DNA of 64,000 bases. Source: Streptomyces phaeochromogenes. Lineage in GTDB: Bacteria; Actinomycetota; Actinomycetes; Streptomycetales; Streptomycetaceae. The number at the start of each line of letters is the position of its first letter. Position 1 is the stretch's first letter. The stretch covers positions 1-64,000 of the forward strand of contig NZ_LIQZ01000044.1 of NCBI RefSeq assembly GCF_001418655.1, read 5' to 3'. This document shows positions 50,567-59,617 of the stretch, in pieces. The position numbers and the translations under genes are program-made. The notes under the pieces were generated by a model, which had not been told where the DNA came from, did no database searches, and saw only the letters and a program-made list of their open reading frames with translations.

Positions 50567-51947
50567 CCGCACGCTCCAGGGCAGCCGCCACCCGGTCCGT
50601 ATCGGCCTCTGTCGTACGCCAGTTGCTGAACGCGGCCCGCAGCGCGTGCGTCCCCTCGTAGAAGGTCGGCGTCATGAACGCCTCGCCGGATTCGGCGACG
50701 GCCCGGCCCAGCGCGTGCACCCGCTCCCGGGTGGGGTCGCCGTCGAGGGTGAAGCAGACGACGTTCAGGCGGACCGGTGCGAGCAGCCGCAGGCCCGGTG
50801 CGTCCGTGATCCGGGCGCCGAGGCGCCGGGCGAGCGCGATGTTCCGTTCGACGATCTCCCGGTGCCCTTCGCGGCCGTACGCGGCGAGGGAGAACCAGGC
50901 CGGGAGCGCGCGCAGCCGGCGTGAGTTCTCGGGTGTGAGGTGGACGAAGTCGGGCTCGCCTGTGGGCAGTCCGAGATACGGCGACGCGTTGTGGAAGACC
51001 CGCACCTGGAGGTCCCGGTGGCGGGTGAACTGCACGGCCGCGTCGTAGGGGACGTTGAGCCACTTGTGCAGGTCGACGCAGGCCGAGTCGGCGGCGTCGA
51101 GGCCGTCGGTGAGATGTGCGTGCTCGGGGGACAGCGCGGCGAAACCGCCGAAGGCGGCGTCCACGTGCAGCCAGAAGTCGTACCGCTCCTTGAGCGCCGC
51201 GATCGCCCGCAGGTCGTCGAAGTCGACGGTGTTCACGGTCCCCGCATTGGCCACGACGACGGCCGGGCGCCCGTCCAGCTCGTCGAGCGCCTCGGCCAGC
51301 CGCGCCACGTCGACGGCTTCCCGGCCACCGGGCAGCACCGGCACCGTACGCAGCCGGTCGCGGCCGATGCCCAGGACGGACAGGGCCTTGGGGATGCTGG
51401 AGTGCGGGCTGCCGGACAGCACGTCGACCGGCCCGAGGGCGGCGGCGCCCGCCTCGGACACGGAAACGCCCAGACGCTCGCCCAGCCACTCCCGCGCGAG
51501 GGCCAGGGCGACGGTGTTCGAGACGGTCGCACCTGTCACGAACGCGCCGGTGTGCGCCTCGCCCAGCCCGAACAGTTCCCGCAGCCAGCCCAGCGTCTCG
51601 TGCTCCAGCGCGGTCGCCGACGAGTCGCCCGAGCCGGTGGCGTTCTGGTCGTACGCGCTGGTCAGCCAGTCCCCGGTGAGCGCGGCCGGGGTCGCGCCAC
51701 CGGTCACGAAACCGAGATAGCGCGGGCCCGCGGAGGCGGAGAACCCCGGCGCCCACCGCTCGGCGAACCGCGCGAGAGCCCCCTCGGCACCCGCGCCCCC
51801 GGCCGGCAGCGGCTCGGCGTCCGGAGCCTTGCCCAGGTGGGCCACGGGCCGTGCTTCGAGCCCGGACACCGCACGGGCGGCGAAATCACGGGCGGACTGG
51901 AGGAGTTCGGGGAGCCGGGAGAGATCGTCGGCGAGTACGCGGTCCAT
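50553..51947 (-). CDS. PLP-dependent decarboxylase (group II, aromatic L-amino-acid type)
   Basis: The 464-residue protein has the group II decarboxylase layout: GYVTGGATPAALTG-like region (LGFVTGGATPAALT), GAFVTGATVSNTVALALARE, VVVANAGTVNTVDFDDL, FWLHVDAAFGGFAAL and the PLP-lysine in SACVDLHKWLNVPYD near residue 295. It would decarboxylate an amino acid or act on a related substrate. No neighbour hints at which. It overlaps the convergent MFS gene by 14 bases. Confidence 0.92.
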   Translation of the reverse strand: MDRVLADDLSRLPELLQSARDFAARAVSGLEARPVAHLGKAPDAEPLPAGGAGAEGALARFAERWAPGFSASAGPRYLGFVTGGATPAALTGDWLTSAYDQNATGSGDSSATALEHETLGWLRELFGLGEAHTGAFVTGATVSNTVALALAREWLGERLGVSVSEAGAAALGPVDVLSGSPHSSIPKALSVLGIGRDRLRTVPVLPGGREAVDVARLAEALDELDGRPAVVVANAGTVNTVDFDDLRAIAALKERYDFWLHVDAAFGGFAALSPEHAHLTDGLDAADSACVDLHKWLNVPYDAAVQFTRHRDLQVRVFHNASPYLGLPTGEPDFVHLTPENSRRLRALPAWFSLAAYGREGHREIVERNIALARRLGARITDAPGLRLLAPVRLNVVCFTLDGDPTRERVHALGRAVAESGEAFMTPTFYEGTHALRAAFSNWRTTEADTDRVAAALERAVSSL

Positions 51948-52019
51948 GAGCGGCAGCGTAGGCAGGCCGCCGCACGAAAAGCCCGGTCCAGTCGCGGGAA
52001 ACTGGCTCTTTGCCCGGCC

Positions 52020-52586
52020 TCACCGCGAACGCCGCGGCGCTCCCCGCTGCCGGGCGCCCCGGTCGGGCGGGGCCAGCACCTTCTCCGCCGCGGCGATGAA
52101 CTGTCTGCGCGCGTCGATGAAGTCACTGTCCGCCTGACCGTTCCGCACGAGGCGGTCGTCGAGATCCAGCCGCATGCGCCAGACGTCCGCGTGCCGGACG
52201 GCCGCCGCGTGGACGGTGTCGGCCAGCTCGCCCATCGGCGCGGGTCCGGTGATGGCGACGTTCGTGGCCGCCCGGCTCAGCGCGCCCAGTGCGGCCACGG
52301 TCGGTTCCCACAGCCCCCGATGCTCGTCCTCGCTCCGCCATTCCAGAGCCACGCGGGCCTCGATGACCGCGTTGATGCTCTGCCGGAACGCCTCACACTC
52401 GTCGAGCACGGCCGCGAAGGCGGTACGCCGCTCGTCACGCAGACGGTGCCGGACCTGGATGGTCTCCTGCACCTGTGCCTGCCGACGCGAGGACCTGGCG
52501 TGGAGAAGCGGTCCGGTCAGTCCGGCGGCCAAGGTTCCCCCGATGCCGAGGGCGGTCGCCCAGATGACCGTGTTGGCTTGGTCCAT
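52020..52586 (-). CDS. Hypothetical protein with one N-terminal membrane helix
   Basis: The frame gives 188 residues from ATG at 52586 (MDQANTVIWATALGIGGTLA), or 192 from 52598. One helix (about 6-24) precedes RSSRRQAQVQETIQVRHRLRDE and a long alpha-helical domain rich in Ala, Arg and Glu. Comparable proteins of unknown function are common in Streptomyces. No ribosome site is clear. I cannot assign a role. Confidence 0.7.
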   Translation of the reverse strand: MDQANTVIWATALGIGGTLAAGLTGPLLHARSSRRQAQVQETIQVRHRLRDERRTAFAAVLDECEAFRQSINAVIEARVALEWRSEDEHRGLWEPTVAALGALSRAATNVAITGPAPMGELADTVHAAAVRHADVWRMRLDLDDRLVRNGQADSDFIDARRQFIAAAEKVLAPPDRGARQRGAPRRSR

Positions 52587-52598
52587 GGCGCACATCAT

Positions 52599-52906
52599 GC
52601 CGTCGCCGCACTCGTCAATGGCTGAACTTGACCGATTGATACGGCAGTTGAGCGGCCACAGGGTCCGCCATCACCCGTTGCCGCGGAAGCCGGGACGCGG
52701 AAAGACCCTGGCGGCGACCCCTGCGGACGCCGGCCGGCCGGAGCCGCCACGGCCTGGATGTGGCGCCCACCACAAGACCCGCTGGATGTACTCCACGTCG
52801 TGGAATGTCATCGTTTCGTCTCAGCCCGGCCGCCCCCACAACCCATGCCGCCCCGCGTGGGTCTAGCTGGCAGAGATTGACCGGAACGAACGAGAAAGGC
52901 CTGATC
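52599..52906. other. Intergenic region before the L,D-transpeptidase gene
   Basis: These 308 bases separate a minus-strand and a plus-strand gene. I see no convincing gene; a frame crossing it (52174-52866, +) overlaps the opposite gene and has no family features. TTGACC at about 52628 is a possible -35, but no good -10 follows. No riboswitch was recognised. Confidence 0.45.
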
Positions 52907-53602
52907 ATGGGGGACATACGCAGACGGGCAGCCGTCGTACTGGGGGTCACCGGACTGATGGCGCCGCTGGCCGTCGCGCTGGGCGCGGGTCCGGCCCAGG
53001 CGGCGAGCTGCACCACGCAGACCGGCCCGTACCAGAAGAAGGTCGAGAAGTTCCTCGGCCGTCCGGTGGACGGCAGGCAGTCGGCCGCCGACTGCAAGGC
53101 GATCAAGGCCTTCCAGACCAAGCACGGCATCACCCCGAACATCGGCTACGCCGGATCCGTCACCTGGGGCGTGATGGACCTGATGAACAAGCAGAAGGCC
53201 GTCGGGAAGAAACCGAACAAGGACGGCAAATGCCCCGTCAACAAGGGCCGCATCGCCTGTGTGAACCTCACGCTCCAGCTCAGCTGGATCCAGGACGGCA
53301 ACACCCTCGTGTACGGCCCGGTGCCGGTCCGCACCGGCCGCAACGGGTACGAGACCCGCACCGGTCTGAAGAAGATCTACTGGCGGAACATCGACCACGT
53401 CTCGACGATCTACGACGTGCCCATGCCTTACAGCCAGTTCTTCGACGGCGGCCAGGCCTTCCACTCGGTCGGCGTGAGCATGTGGAACCCGCCCGGTTCG
53501 CACGGCTGCGTCAACATGACGAAGACGGACGCCAAGAAGTACTGGTCGCTCCTGAAGAAGAACGACGACGTCTACGTGTACGGCCGCAAGCCGGGCACCT
53601 GA
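52907..53602 (+). CDS. Secreted L,D-transpeptidase (YkuD) with peptidoglycan-binding domain
   Basis: The 231-residue protein starts with signal peptide MGDIRRRAAVVLGVTGLMAP ending at GPAQA (about 33). A peptidoglycan-binding-like region (FLGRPVDGRQSAADCKAIKAFQTKHGI) precedes the YkuD domain. The catalytic motif is PPGSHGCVNM with Cys near residue 205. It cross-links peptidoglycan 3-3 or acts on other L,D-bonds outside the membrane. ATG at 52907 fits the signal peptide. Length is typical for short actinobacterial Ldt proteins. Confidence 0.92.
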   Translation: MGDIRRRAAVVLGVTGLMAPLAVALGAGPAQAASCTTQTGPYQKKVEKFLGRPVDGRQSAADCKAIKAFQTKHGITPNIGYAGSVTWGVMDLMNKQKAVGKKPNKDGKCPVNKGRIACVNLTLQLSWIQDGNTLVYGPVPVRTGRNGYETRTGLKKIYWRNIDHVSTIYDVPMPYSQFFDGGQAFHSVGVSMWNPPGSHGCVNMTKTDAKKYWSLLKKNDDVYVYGRKPGT

Positions 53603-53612
53603 CCGGGCCGGA

Positions 53613-53644
53613 CGGTCCGGCCGTTCCTGAGAACGACCGGACCG
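53613..53644. terminator. Long hairpin between convergent genes
   Basis: Arms CGGTCCGGCCGTTC and GAACGACCGGACCG pair with one mismatch around CTGA. It lies 10 bases after the transpeptidase stop and 10 before the opposite oxidoreductase stop, so it serves both. Confidence 0.8.
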
Positions 53645-53654
53645 CGCAGAAACG

Positions 53655-54857
53655 TCACGCCTCCGGGGCGTCCCCGAAGTCCGGGATCTCCAGCCTCGCC
53701 CCGCCCTGCCGCGCCGAGTCGTGCGCGACGATGCCCGGCAGGGTGTAGCGGGCTGCCACCCACGCGTTCACCGACGGCAGTGTGCGCGTGTTCACCGCGG
53801 TGACGAAGTCGTCCACCAGGAAGTGGTGGCTCCCCTCGTGCCCGTTGTGCAGGTTGTCGAACTCCCGGGGCAGCCGCGCCCGGTCGTGCACCGGCGCCGA
53901 GCCGGAGGTGAAGGCGGCCCGCAGATCCGGTGCGATGTGCTGGAGGGACGGGTCGTCCGCAGACATGGTGGGCTTGGGCTCAAGGAGCTCACTGATGTCC
54001 TTGACCCCCTTCTTGTCCTGCCAGAAGGCCACCGTCGCCAGCTGCTCCATGCTGGCGTCCGTCCCGAAGAACCGGAAACGCGACTCCCGGATGTGCGAGG
54101 GATAGCCCACCCGCCGGAACTCGTTCGTACGGAACGAGCCGCCGCCCGCGACCTCGAACAGCGCGGTCGCGTTCGAGAAGTCGTTGCCGAACTGGCTGAC
54201 GTCCTCGTCGAAGACCCCGTCCCCGCGATCGTCCTTGACCCCGATCGCGGACACGCTCACCGCGTGCGTCTGCCAGGCGCCCAGGACCCCGCCCACCGAG
54301 TGCGTGGGGTAGAGCAGCGGGGGATAGCTGGCGGTCTCCTTCCAGTTCTCGCCGCCGCTGTACTGATAGGCCTCGTAGAACCCGAGGTCCATGTCGTGCA
54401 CATAGTCGCCCTCGGCGTAGAAGAGCCGTCCGAACGCGCCGTCGGCGATCTGGTTGCGGGCGTGCACGGTCGCCGGGTTGTACTGGCTGGTCTCACCCAT
54501 CATGTACGTCAGTCCGGTGGCCCGTACCGCGTCGATGATCGCCGCGATCTCCTCGCGGGTGATCGCCATGGGCACCGCCGAGTAGACGTGCTTGCCGGCG
54601 TTGAGCCCCTGGAGCACCAGCGGGCCGTGGGTCCAGCGCTGGGTGAAGATCGCGACGGCGTCGATCGCCTCCGACTCCAGCATCGCCTCGTACGAGGGGA
54701 AGGTTCCCGTCAGGCCTTCGGCGGCGGCCAGTTGCTCCGCTCGCTCGGGCAGGAGATCCGTGACGTGGACCTCGCCGACGCCCGGGTGGGCAAGAAACAG
54801 CTTCGCGAACTGGCCGGAGAACTGGCCGGCGCCGACGATGCCGAGGGAGAACGTCAT
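53655..54857 (-). CDS. Gfo/Idh/MocA-family oxidoreductase
   Basis: The 400-residue protein has a Rossmann N-terminus SLGIVGAGQFSGQFAKLFLA, EAIDAVAIFTQRWTHGPLVLQGLNAGKHVYSAVPMA (the AGKHV motif with Lys) and LYPTHSVGGVLG, typical for sugar dehydrogenases. It would oxidise or reduce a sugar or inositol with NAD(P). ATG at 54857 is chosen; the longer frame enters the binding-protein gene. It is the last gene of the sugar importer operon, and so probably acts on the imported sugar. Confidence 0.93.
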   Translation of the reverse strand: MTFSLGIVGAGQFSGQFAKLFLAHPGVGEVHVTDLLPERAEQLAAAEGLTGTFPSYEAMLESEAIDAVAIFTQRWTHGPLVLQGLNAGKHVYSAVPMAITREEIAAIIDAVRATGLTYMMGETSQYNPATVHARNQIADGAFGRLFYAEGDYVHDMDLGFYEAYQYSGGENWKETASYPPLLYPTHSVGGVLGAWQTHAVSVSAIGVKDDRGDGVFDEDVSQFGNDFSNATALFEVAGGGSFRTNEFRRVGYPSHIRESRFRFFGTDASMEQLATVAFWQDKKGVKDISELLEPKPTMSADDPSLQHIAPDLRAAFTSGSAPVHDRARLPREFDNLHNGHEGSHHFLVDDFVTAVNTRTLPSVNAWVAARYTLPGIVAHDSARQGGARLEIPDFGDAPEA

Positions 54858-54871
54858 GGAGTGTGTGCCTT

Positions 54872-54901
54872 TCACTGTCCGAGGATTCACTGTCCGAGGA
54901 T
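54872..54901 (-). repeat. 15-base tandem duplication at a stop codon
   Basis: Units 54872-54886 and 54887-54901 are identical (TCACTGTCCGAGGAT). On the minus strand this doubles the last codons ILGQ and the stop of the binding-protein gene, leaving a second ILGQ-stop copy after it. Confidence 0.95.
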
Positions 54902-56236
54902 GAAGTTGACCTGGTCGTTGGTCTTGGTCAGATCGCCGACCGGGGCGTCGTTGGCGTAGACGTCCTGCATCGCGGGGCGCACCAGGGAGTACACGTCCGC
55001 CGCGTAGTCGGTGATCGGGAAGGAGAAGGTGGTGGAGTCCTTCTTGTCGGTGACCGGTTCCGTGAAGGCGGACACGTCGATGTCCTTCTTCTTGTACGCG
55101 GCCACGGCGGCCTGGGTTCCCTCCGGGGTCGCGGGGAAGACGATGCCGTAACTGCCCACGGTCTTCTGGCACTCGTTGGAGGCCAGGTACTGGACCCACT
55201 TCTTCGCGCCCGCCTTGTTGGGGGCGTTCTTGGTGATGGAGTCGGCGAGGCCGTTCATCATGGTGGCCCGCTTGCCGGTCGGGCCGGTCGGTGTGGGGGC
55301 GGTGCCGACGTCGAGGCCCTTGGTGTCGTAGTAGGTGGAGATCATCCAGGCGCCGTCGAAGGAGGTTGCCGCCCGGCCGGAGGCGACCTGGGCGTTGGCC
55401 GGGTTGGCGCCGTCGGTGTAGTCGGTGAAGGGCGCGAGGTAGCCCTTCTTCGCCAGGCCGAAGTACCAGTCGACCACGGTCTGGAAGGTCTTGCTGTCGT
55501 ACTGGTACTTGGAGCCCCAGCGTGCCTTGTCCGTGTAGTTCCAGCCCGCCGAGCCGGTGAACGGGCTCCAGGTGGTCTGCCCGTCGCTGTCGCCCGCGCC
55601 GCCGGTGGCGAGCCCGTAGACCTTGACGTTGTTCTTGTCGAAGCCCGGTTCGTCGCCGCGCTTGCCCTTCGTGTCGACGGTCAGGTGCGCGATGGTCTTC
55701 TCGAAGGTGCCGCCGTCCTTCGGGTTCCAGGCGAGGCCGTTGAGCTCCGACGCGGAGAGCCCGGCGTCCTTGACCATCTTCTTGTTGTACATGAGGGCGA
55801 CGGTGTCCCAGTCCTTCGGGGCGCCGTAGCGGTGGCCGTCCTGGCCGGTCCAGTTAGCGGCGAGACCCGGCTGGTAGGCGGAGTTGTCGATGCCCAGGTC
55901 GTCCAGTGGCTCCAGCACGTTCAGGTCGGCGAACTGCCCGAACTTCTGGATGTGGTCGGTGAACACGTCCGGCTCGGTGCCCGCGATGAAGCTCGCGGTG
56001 AGCTTGGTCCAGTAGTCGGCCCAGCCCATCTGGGTGATCTTCACCTTCAGGCCCGGGTTCTGTTTCTGGAAGCCCTTGGCGCACGCCTGGTAGGCGGGCA
56101 TCTGGTTGGCGTCCCACAGCCAGTACGTCACCGTGTTGGAGCCCGATCCGGCGGCCCCGCCCTGCGCGCAGCCCGTCACCAGGGACAGCGCGAGCACCCC
56201 GGTCAGTGCCACGACCGTACGTGTACGAATTCGCAT
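54887..56236 (-). CDS. Sugar ABC transporter substrate-binding lipoprotein (family 1)
   Basis: The 449-residue protein has a signal peptide with lipobox SLVTGC (Cys about 24). VTYWLWDANQMPAYQACAKGFQKQNPGLKV, ITQMGWADYWTKL and AGTEPDVFTDH fit family-1 sugar-binding proteins such as MalE or UgpB. The following gene is a Gfo/Idh/MocA oxidoreductase, the upstream ones are permeases. Sugar unknown. The stop lies in a 15-base tandem duplication. Confidence 0.94.
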   Translation of the reverse strand: MRIRTRTVVALTGVLALSLVTGCAQGGAAGSGSNTVTYWLWDANQMPAYQACAKGFQKQNPGLKVKITQMGWADYWTKLTASFIAGTEPDVFTDHIQKFGQFADLNVLEPLDDLGIDNSAYQPGLAANWTGQDGHRYGAPKDWDTVALMYNKKMVKDAGLSASELNGLAWNPKDGGTFEKTIAHLTVDTKGKRGDEPGFDKNNVKVYGLATGGAGDSDGQTTWSPFTGSAGWNYTDKARWGSKYQYDSKTFQTVVDWYFGLAKKGYLAPFTDYTDGANPANAQVASGRAATSFDGAWMISTYYDTKGLDVGTAPTPTGPTGKRATMMNGLADSITKNAPNKAGAKKWVQYLASNECQKTVGSYGIVFPATPEGTQAAVAAYKKKDIDVSAFTEPVTDKKDSTTFSFPITDYAADVYSLVRPAMQDVYANDAPVGDLTKTNDQVNFILGQ

Positions 56237-56246
56237 GTCCGTCCCC

Positions 56247-57173
56247 TTACTTGATGCCGGTGAAGCTGATGGTGCTGACGATGCGGCGTGCGAAGAAGCC
56301 GAAGAGCACGAGCATCGGCAGCGCGGCGATGAGCGTGGCCGCCATCAGGCCGGACCAGTCGTAACCGCTCTGCGGGGTCTGCGCCCGGAAGATGGCCAGT
56401 GCCACGGTGAGCACGCGTGAGCTGTCGCTGTAGGAGACCATCAGCGGCCAGAAGTAGTCGTTCCAGGAGGTGATGTACGTCAGCACGCCCAGCGTGAGGA
56501 TGGGGGCGGACGCCATCGGCAGCATGACGCGGAAGAAGATCCGGATCTTCCCGGCCCCGTCGAGCAGGGCCGCCTCCTCGACCTCCCGGGGCACGTTCAT
56601 GAAGAACTGACGCATGAAGAACACCGCGAACGGGGTCATGAACATCGTCGGCAGGGAGATGCCCAACAGGGAGTCGACCAGGCCGAGTTGCTTGATGAGC
56701 ACGAAGTTCGGCAGCAGCGTGAAGATCGTCGGCACCATCAGCCCGGCCAGGAACAGCCCGAACACCGTGTCCCGGCCGCGCCACCGCAGTCGCGCGAAGG
56801 CGTAGGCGGCCATGGCGGAGAAGAGGATCTGGAAGACGGTGATCAGGGTGGACACGACCGTCGAATTGATCAGATAGCGCCAGAACTTGAGCCCGCCGCC
56901 CGAGCCGCCCTGAGCGATCGCCTCCTCGGTGGACTGCAGGCCGAGGGCCCGTTCGAAGCCACCGGTCGTGAGGTCCACGGGCAGGGGATCGCCGGGGTGG
57001 GCCGCGAGCGCCGTGTTCGTGGAGAGCGCGGTGCGCAGGATCCAGTAGAACGGCAGCAGGGTGATGAGCACCATCGCGGCCATCACCGTCCAGGCCACGA
57101 CCTTCCCGGGGGTGATCCTCGGGCGCTGTGTGCGCCGTACCTTTGTCGTCGTCGTTGCCGTCACGGCAGTCAT
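56247..57173 (-). CDS. Sugar ABC transporter permease (MalG-type)
   Basis: The 308-residue permease has six helices with ITPGKVVAWTVMAAMVLITL first and the EAA loop EVEEAALLDGAGKIRIFFRVMLP near 215-237. It ends with FARRIVSTISFTGIK, typical of MalG-like proteins. A long Gly-rich outer loop (GGFERALGLQSTEEAIAQGG) follows helix 1. ATG at 57173 is chosen; the frame to 57986 overlaps the other permease. Partner is the next upstream gene. Confidence 0.94.
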   Translation of the reverse strand: MTAVTATTTTKVRRTQRPRITPGKVVAWTVMAAMVLITLLPFYWILRTALSTNTALAAHPGDPLPVDLTTGGFERALGLQSTEEAIAQGGSGGGLKFWRYLINSTVVSTLITVFQILFSAMAAYAFARLRWRGRDTVFGLFLAGLMVPTIFTLLPNFVLIKQLGLVDSLLGISLPTMFMTPFAVFFMRQFFMNVPREVEEAALLDGAGKIRIFFRVMLPMASAPILTLGVLTYITSWNDYFWPLMVSYSDSSRVLTVALAIFRAQTPQSGYDWSGLMAATLIAALPMLVLFGFFARRIVSTISFTGIK

Positions 57174-57190
57174 GTCGGTCACTCCCTTCT

Positions 57191-58159
57191 TCAGCCGAGG
57201 TCGGTCTGGCCGGCGCGGGTGAGCCGGTACTGGACAAAGGTGATCGCGCTCAGCACCACGAGCAGGGCCACGGACATCGCCGACGCGTAGCCGAACTGGA
57301 AGCGGCCGAAGGCGGCGCCGTAGATGTAGTACTGCAGGACGTTGGTCGCGTTCGCCGGACCGCCCGCGGTGGTCACCGCGACCGTGTCGAACACCTGGAA
57401 CGAACCGATCACCGTCATGATCAGGACGACCGCGAGGACCGGCCGCAACAGCGGCATGGTGATCCGCCAGAACATCCGCCACTCGCCGGCGCCGTCCACC
57501 TTGGCCGCCTCGTACATGTCGTTCGGGATGGCCTGGAGCCCGGCGAAGAGCAGCAGCGCGGTGTAGCCGACATGCCGCCAGACGTTGATCACGGCGATCG
57601 TGGGAATCGCCCAGGTCTCGTCCGCGAGGAAGGGGATGCGGTCGAAGCCGAGCCCGGCGATGATCTCGTTGCCGATGCCGAGCTGCGTGTCGAGCATCCA
57701 GAGCCAGACGATGCCGGCGACGACGTTCGACATCAGATACGGCGTGAGGACGACCCCGCGGAGTATCGCCGACTGGGTCAGCCGCTGGAGCAGCACGGCG
57801 ATGGCGAGCGCCGAGACCGTCTGGATGCCGATGTTGATGAAGACGTACTCGACGGTGACCGTCAACGAGTCCCAGAAGATGGGGTCCTTGACCATGCGCA
57901 CGTAGTTGTCGAGGCCCACCCACTCCGCCGGGGTCAGCAGATTGAAGCGGGTGAAGCTCAGATAGATGCCCCGCAGCGTCGGCCACAGCAGGAAGACCAG
58001 GAAACCCAGCATGGCCGGAGCGATGAACAGAGCCGCGAGAGCGCCGTCACCACGTCCGCCACCGTCACGTTCTCGTTTCTCGCGGGTTCTCGGCTTCGGC
58101 TGTGTCCCCTCGATGTCGCGCACTGGCAGACGCGACGGAGGGCTGGAGGCGACGGTCAT
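57191..58159 (-). CDS. Sugar ABC transporter permease (MalF-type)
   Basis: The 322-residue permease has an N-terminal cytosolic stretch (about 40 residues), then ALFIAPAMLGFLVFLLWPTLR and LSFTRFNLLTPAEWVGLDNY, typical of MalF/UgpA proteins. The EAA loop is DMYEAAKVDGAGEWRMFWRITMP. It is the first gene of the operon, its start 40 bases from an operator-like site shared in sequence with the divergent ROK gene. Confidence 0.94.
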   Translation of the reverse strand: MTVASSPPSRLPVRDIEGTQPKPRTREKRERDGGGRGDGALAALFIAPAMLGFLVFLLWPTLRGIYLSFTRFNLLTPAEWVGLDNYVRMVKDPIFWDSLTVTVEYVFINIGIQTVSALAIAVLLQRLTQSAILRGVVLTPYLMSNVVAGIVWLWMLDTQLGIGNEIIAGLGFDRIPFLADETWAIPTIAVINVWRHVGYTALLLFAGLQAIPNDMYEAAKVDGAGEWRMFWRITMPLLRPVLAVVLIMTVIGSFQVFDTVAVTTAGGPANATNVLQYYIYGAAFGRFQFGYASAMSVALLVVLSAITFVQYRLTRAGQTDLG

Positions 58160-58197
58160 CAGGAGACTCCCTCGTCTGCGGCTCGTCCTCGGGTCAC

Positions 58198-58217
58198 TTA
58201 CTTTTGGGCCGAAAGAA
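58198..58217. promoter_or_regulatory. ROK operator candidate A
   Basis: TTACTTTTGGGCCGAAAGAA, 39 bases upstream of the permease operon. It contains a CTTTTGGGCCGAAAG near-palindrome. Site B (58283-58302) differs at three bases. ROK repressors of the NagC/XylR type often control adjacent transport operons. Confidence 0.7.
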
Positions 58218-58282
58218 TCCAGCCGTCAAGAGGTCTGCACACATCTTTTCCTGAGGCGGTTCGACGACATAGGGTGGTGTCA

Positions 58283-58302
58283 TTACTTCTGCGTCGAAAG
58301 AA
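58283..58302. promoter_or_regulatory. ROK operator candidate B
   Basis: TTACTTCTGCGTCGAAAGAA lies 20 bases before the ROK start, 85 bases from site A and in the same orientation. It would allow autoregulation. Confidence 0.7.
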
Positions 58303-58321
58303 ACAATGTGGGGGTTCGTTC

Positions 58322-59482
58322 ATGACCGCACGTGTCGCCAGCTGGCTGCCGCTCAGTCCCGGCGAGCGTGCCGTCGCCATCGAGGTGCTCACGCACGGCC
58401 CGCTGTCGCGCAGCGACATCGCCCGCCGGCTCGACCTCTCCGCGGGCAGCCTCACCCGGCTGACGAAGCCGCTCATAGAGTCGGGTCTGCTGGTCGAGGT
58501 CCCCGAGGGCGCCGCGCTTCCCGAGGTGCGCCAGGGCCGCCCGTCCCAGCCCCTCGACATCGTGGCCGAGTCCCGCACCTTCGCCGGGTTCAAGATCACC
58601 CAGGACATGGTGTACGGCGTCGTCACCACCCTCAAGAGCGATATCGTCGCCCGCCGTGACCTGCCCCTGACCAGCCACGACCCGGCCCATGTCGTGGACG
58701 TCCTGGGGGAGCTGACCGACACGTTCGCGCGTGACTTCCCCGGCCTCGCCGGGATCGGCATCGGTCTGGGCGGCCGGGCCTCGGACCGGTCCGTCGTCGA
58801 CGAGTCGGCCTTCCTCGGCTGGCGCGACGTTCCCCTGGCCCGACTCGTCGAGGAGCGCACCGGGCTGCCCGCCGTCGTCGACAACGACGTGTCCGCACTC
58901 GTCGAGGCCGAGCGGTGGTTCGGCGCCGGCCGCGGCCTGGAGCGGTTCGCGGTGCTCACGATCGGCGCGGGTGTCGGCTACGGACTGGTGAGCGGCGGCA
59001 GGAGGGTCGGGACCGCCGAGGACGGACTGGGCGTCGGCCGCGCCTGGATCGTGAACCCCAACGGCCCGCTCACCCCCGACGGGGAGCGCGGCAGTGCCGT
59101 CTCCCTGCTGGGCATTCCCAGCATCCGCTACCAGATCCGGGCCGCCACCGGCCGCGACTTCTCGTACGAGGAGATCCTCGCCCTGGCCGCCGAGGGCGAG
59201 CCCATGGCCGCCCGCGTCATCGGCGAGGCGGCCCGCGCCCTGGGGACCCTGATCGCACAGATCTCCAACTTCGCCATGCCCCAGAAGATCGTCCTCGCCG
59301 GCGAGGGTGTGGGCCTGGTCGACGTGGCAGGCCCGGACATCGAGGCGGCCATCCTCGCCAACCGCCACCCGCAGGCGGAGCCGGTCAATCTGGAGACCAA
59401 GGTGTCCGACTTCCACGACTGGGCCCGGGGCGGTGCGGTGCTGGCGATCCAGGTGCTCGTCCTCGGTGCGGGGGCGGCCTGA
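58322..59482 (+). CDS. ROK-family transcriptional regulator
   Basis: The 386-residue protein has an N-terminal winged helix (GPLSRSDIARRLDLSAGSLTRL, about 25-47) and a ROK sugar-kinase-like domain: GIGIGLGGRASDRSV, DNDVSALVEAERWFGAGRG, TIGAGVGYGLVSGG. The zinc-binding motif CxCGxxGC of ROK kinases is missing, as in many regulators of this type. ATG at 58322 follows GTGGGGG. It is divergent from a sugar importer operon and probably represses it. Confidence 0.93.
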   Translation: MTARVASWLPLSPGERAVAIEVLTHGPLSRSDIARRLDLSAGSLTRLTKPLIESGLLVEVPEGAALPEVRQGRPSQPLDIVAESRTFAGFKITQDMVYGVVTTLKSDIVARRDLPLTSHDPAHVVDVLGELTDTFARDFPGLAGIGIGLGGRASDRSVVDESAFLGWRDVPLARLVEERTGLPAVVDNDVSALVEAERWFGAGRGLERFAVLTIGAGVGYGLVSGGRRVGTAEDGLGVGRAWIVNPNGPLTPDGERGSAVSLLGIPSIRYQIRAATGRDFSYEEILALAAEGEPMAARVIGEAARALGTLIAQISNFAMPQKIVLAGEGVGLVDVAGPDIEAAILANRHPQAEPVNLETKVSDFHDWARGGAVLAIQVLVLGAGAA

Positions 59483-59617
59483 CCTGGCTGTGGAACGGCC
59501 GCGGACATGACTATTGGATGGCTGTCGGACATGGCCATGGAATGGCTACCGGTAAGTAGTCCTACTGACAGTGACTCCTCACATGGTCTTCACGCGAAGG
59601 CCCGTATGATTCACGGC

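Noticed and set aside
52599..52906. Cyclic-di-AMP (ydaO-type) riboswitch ahead of a cell-wall gene
   Set aside because: Such riboswitches often precede Streptomyces cell-wall hydrolase genes, but I could not recognise the conserved core here.
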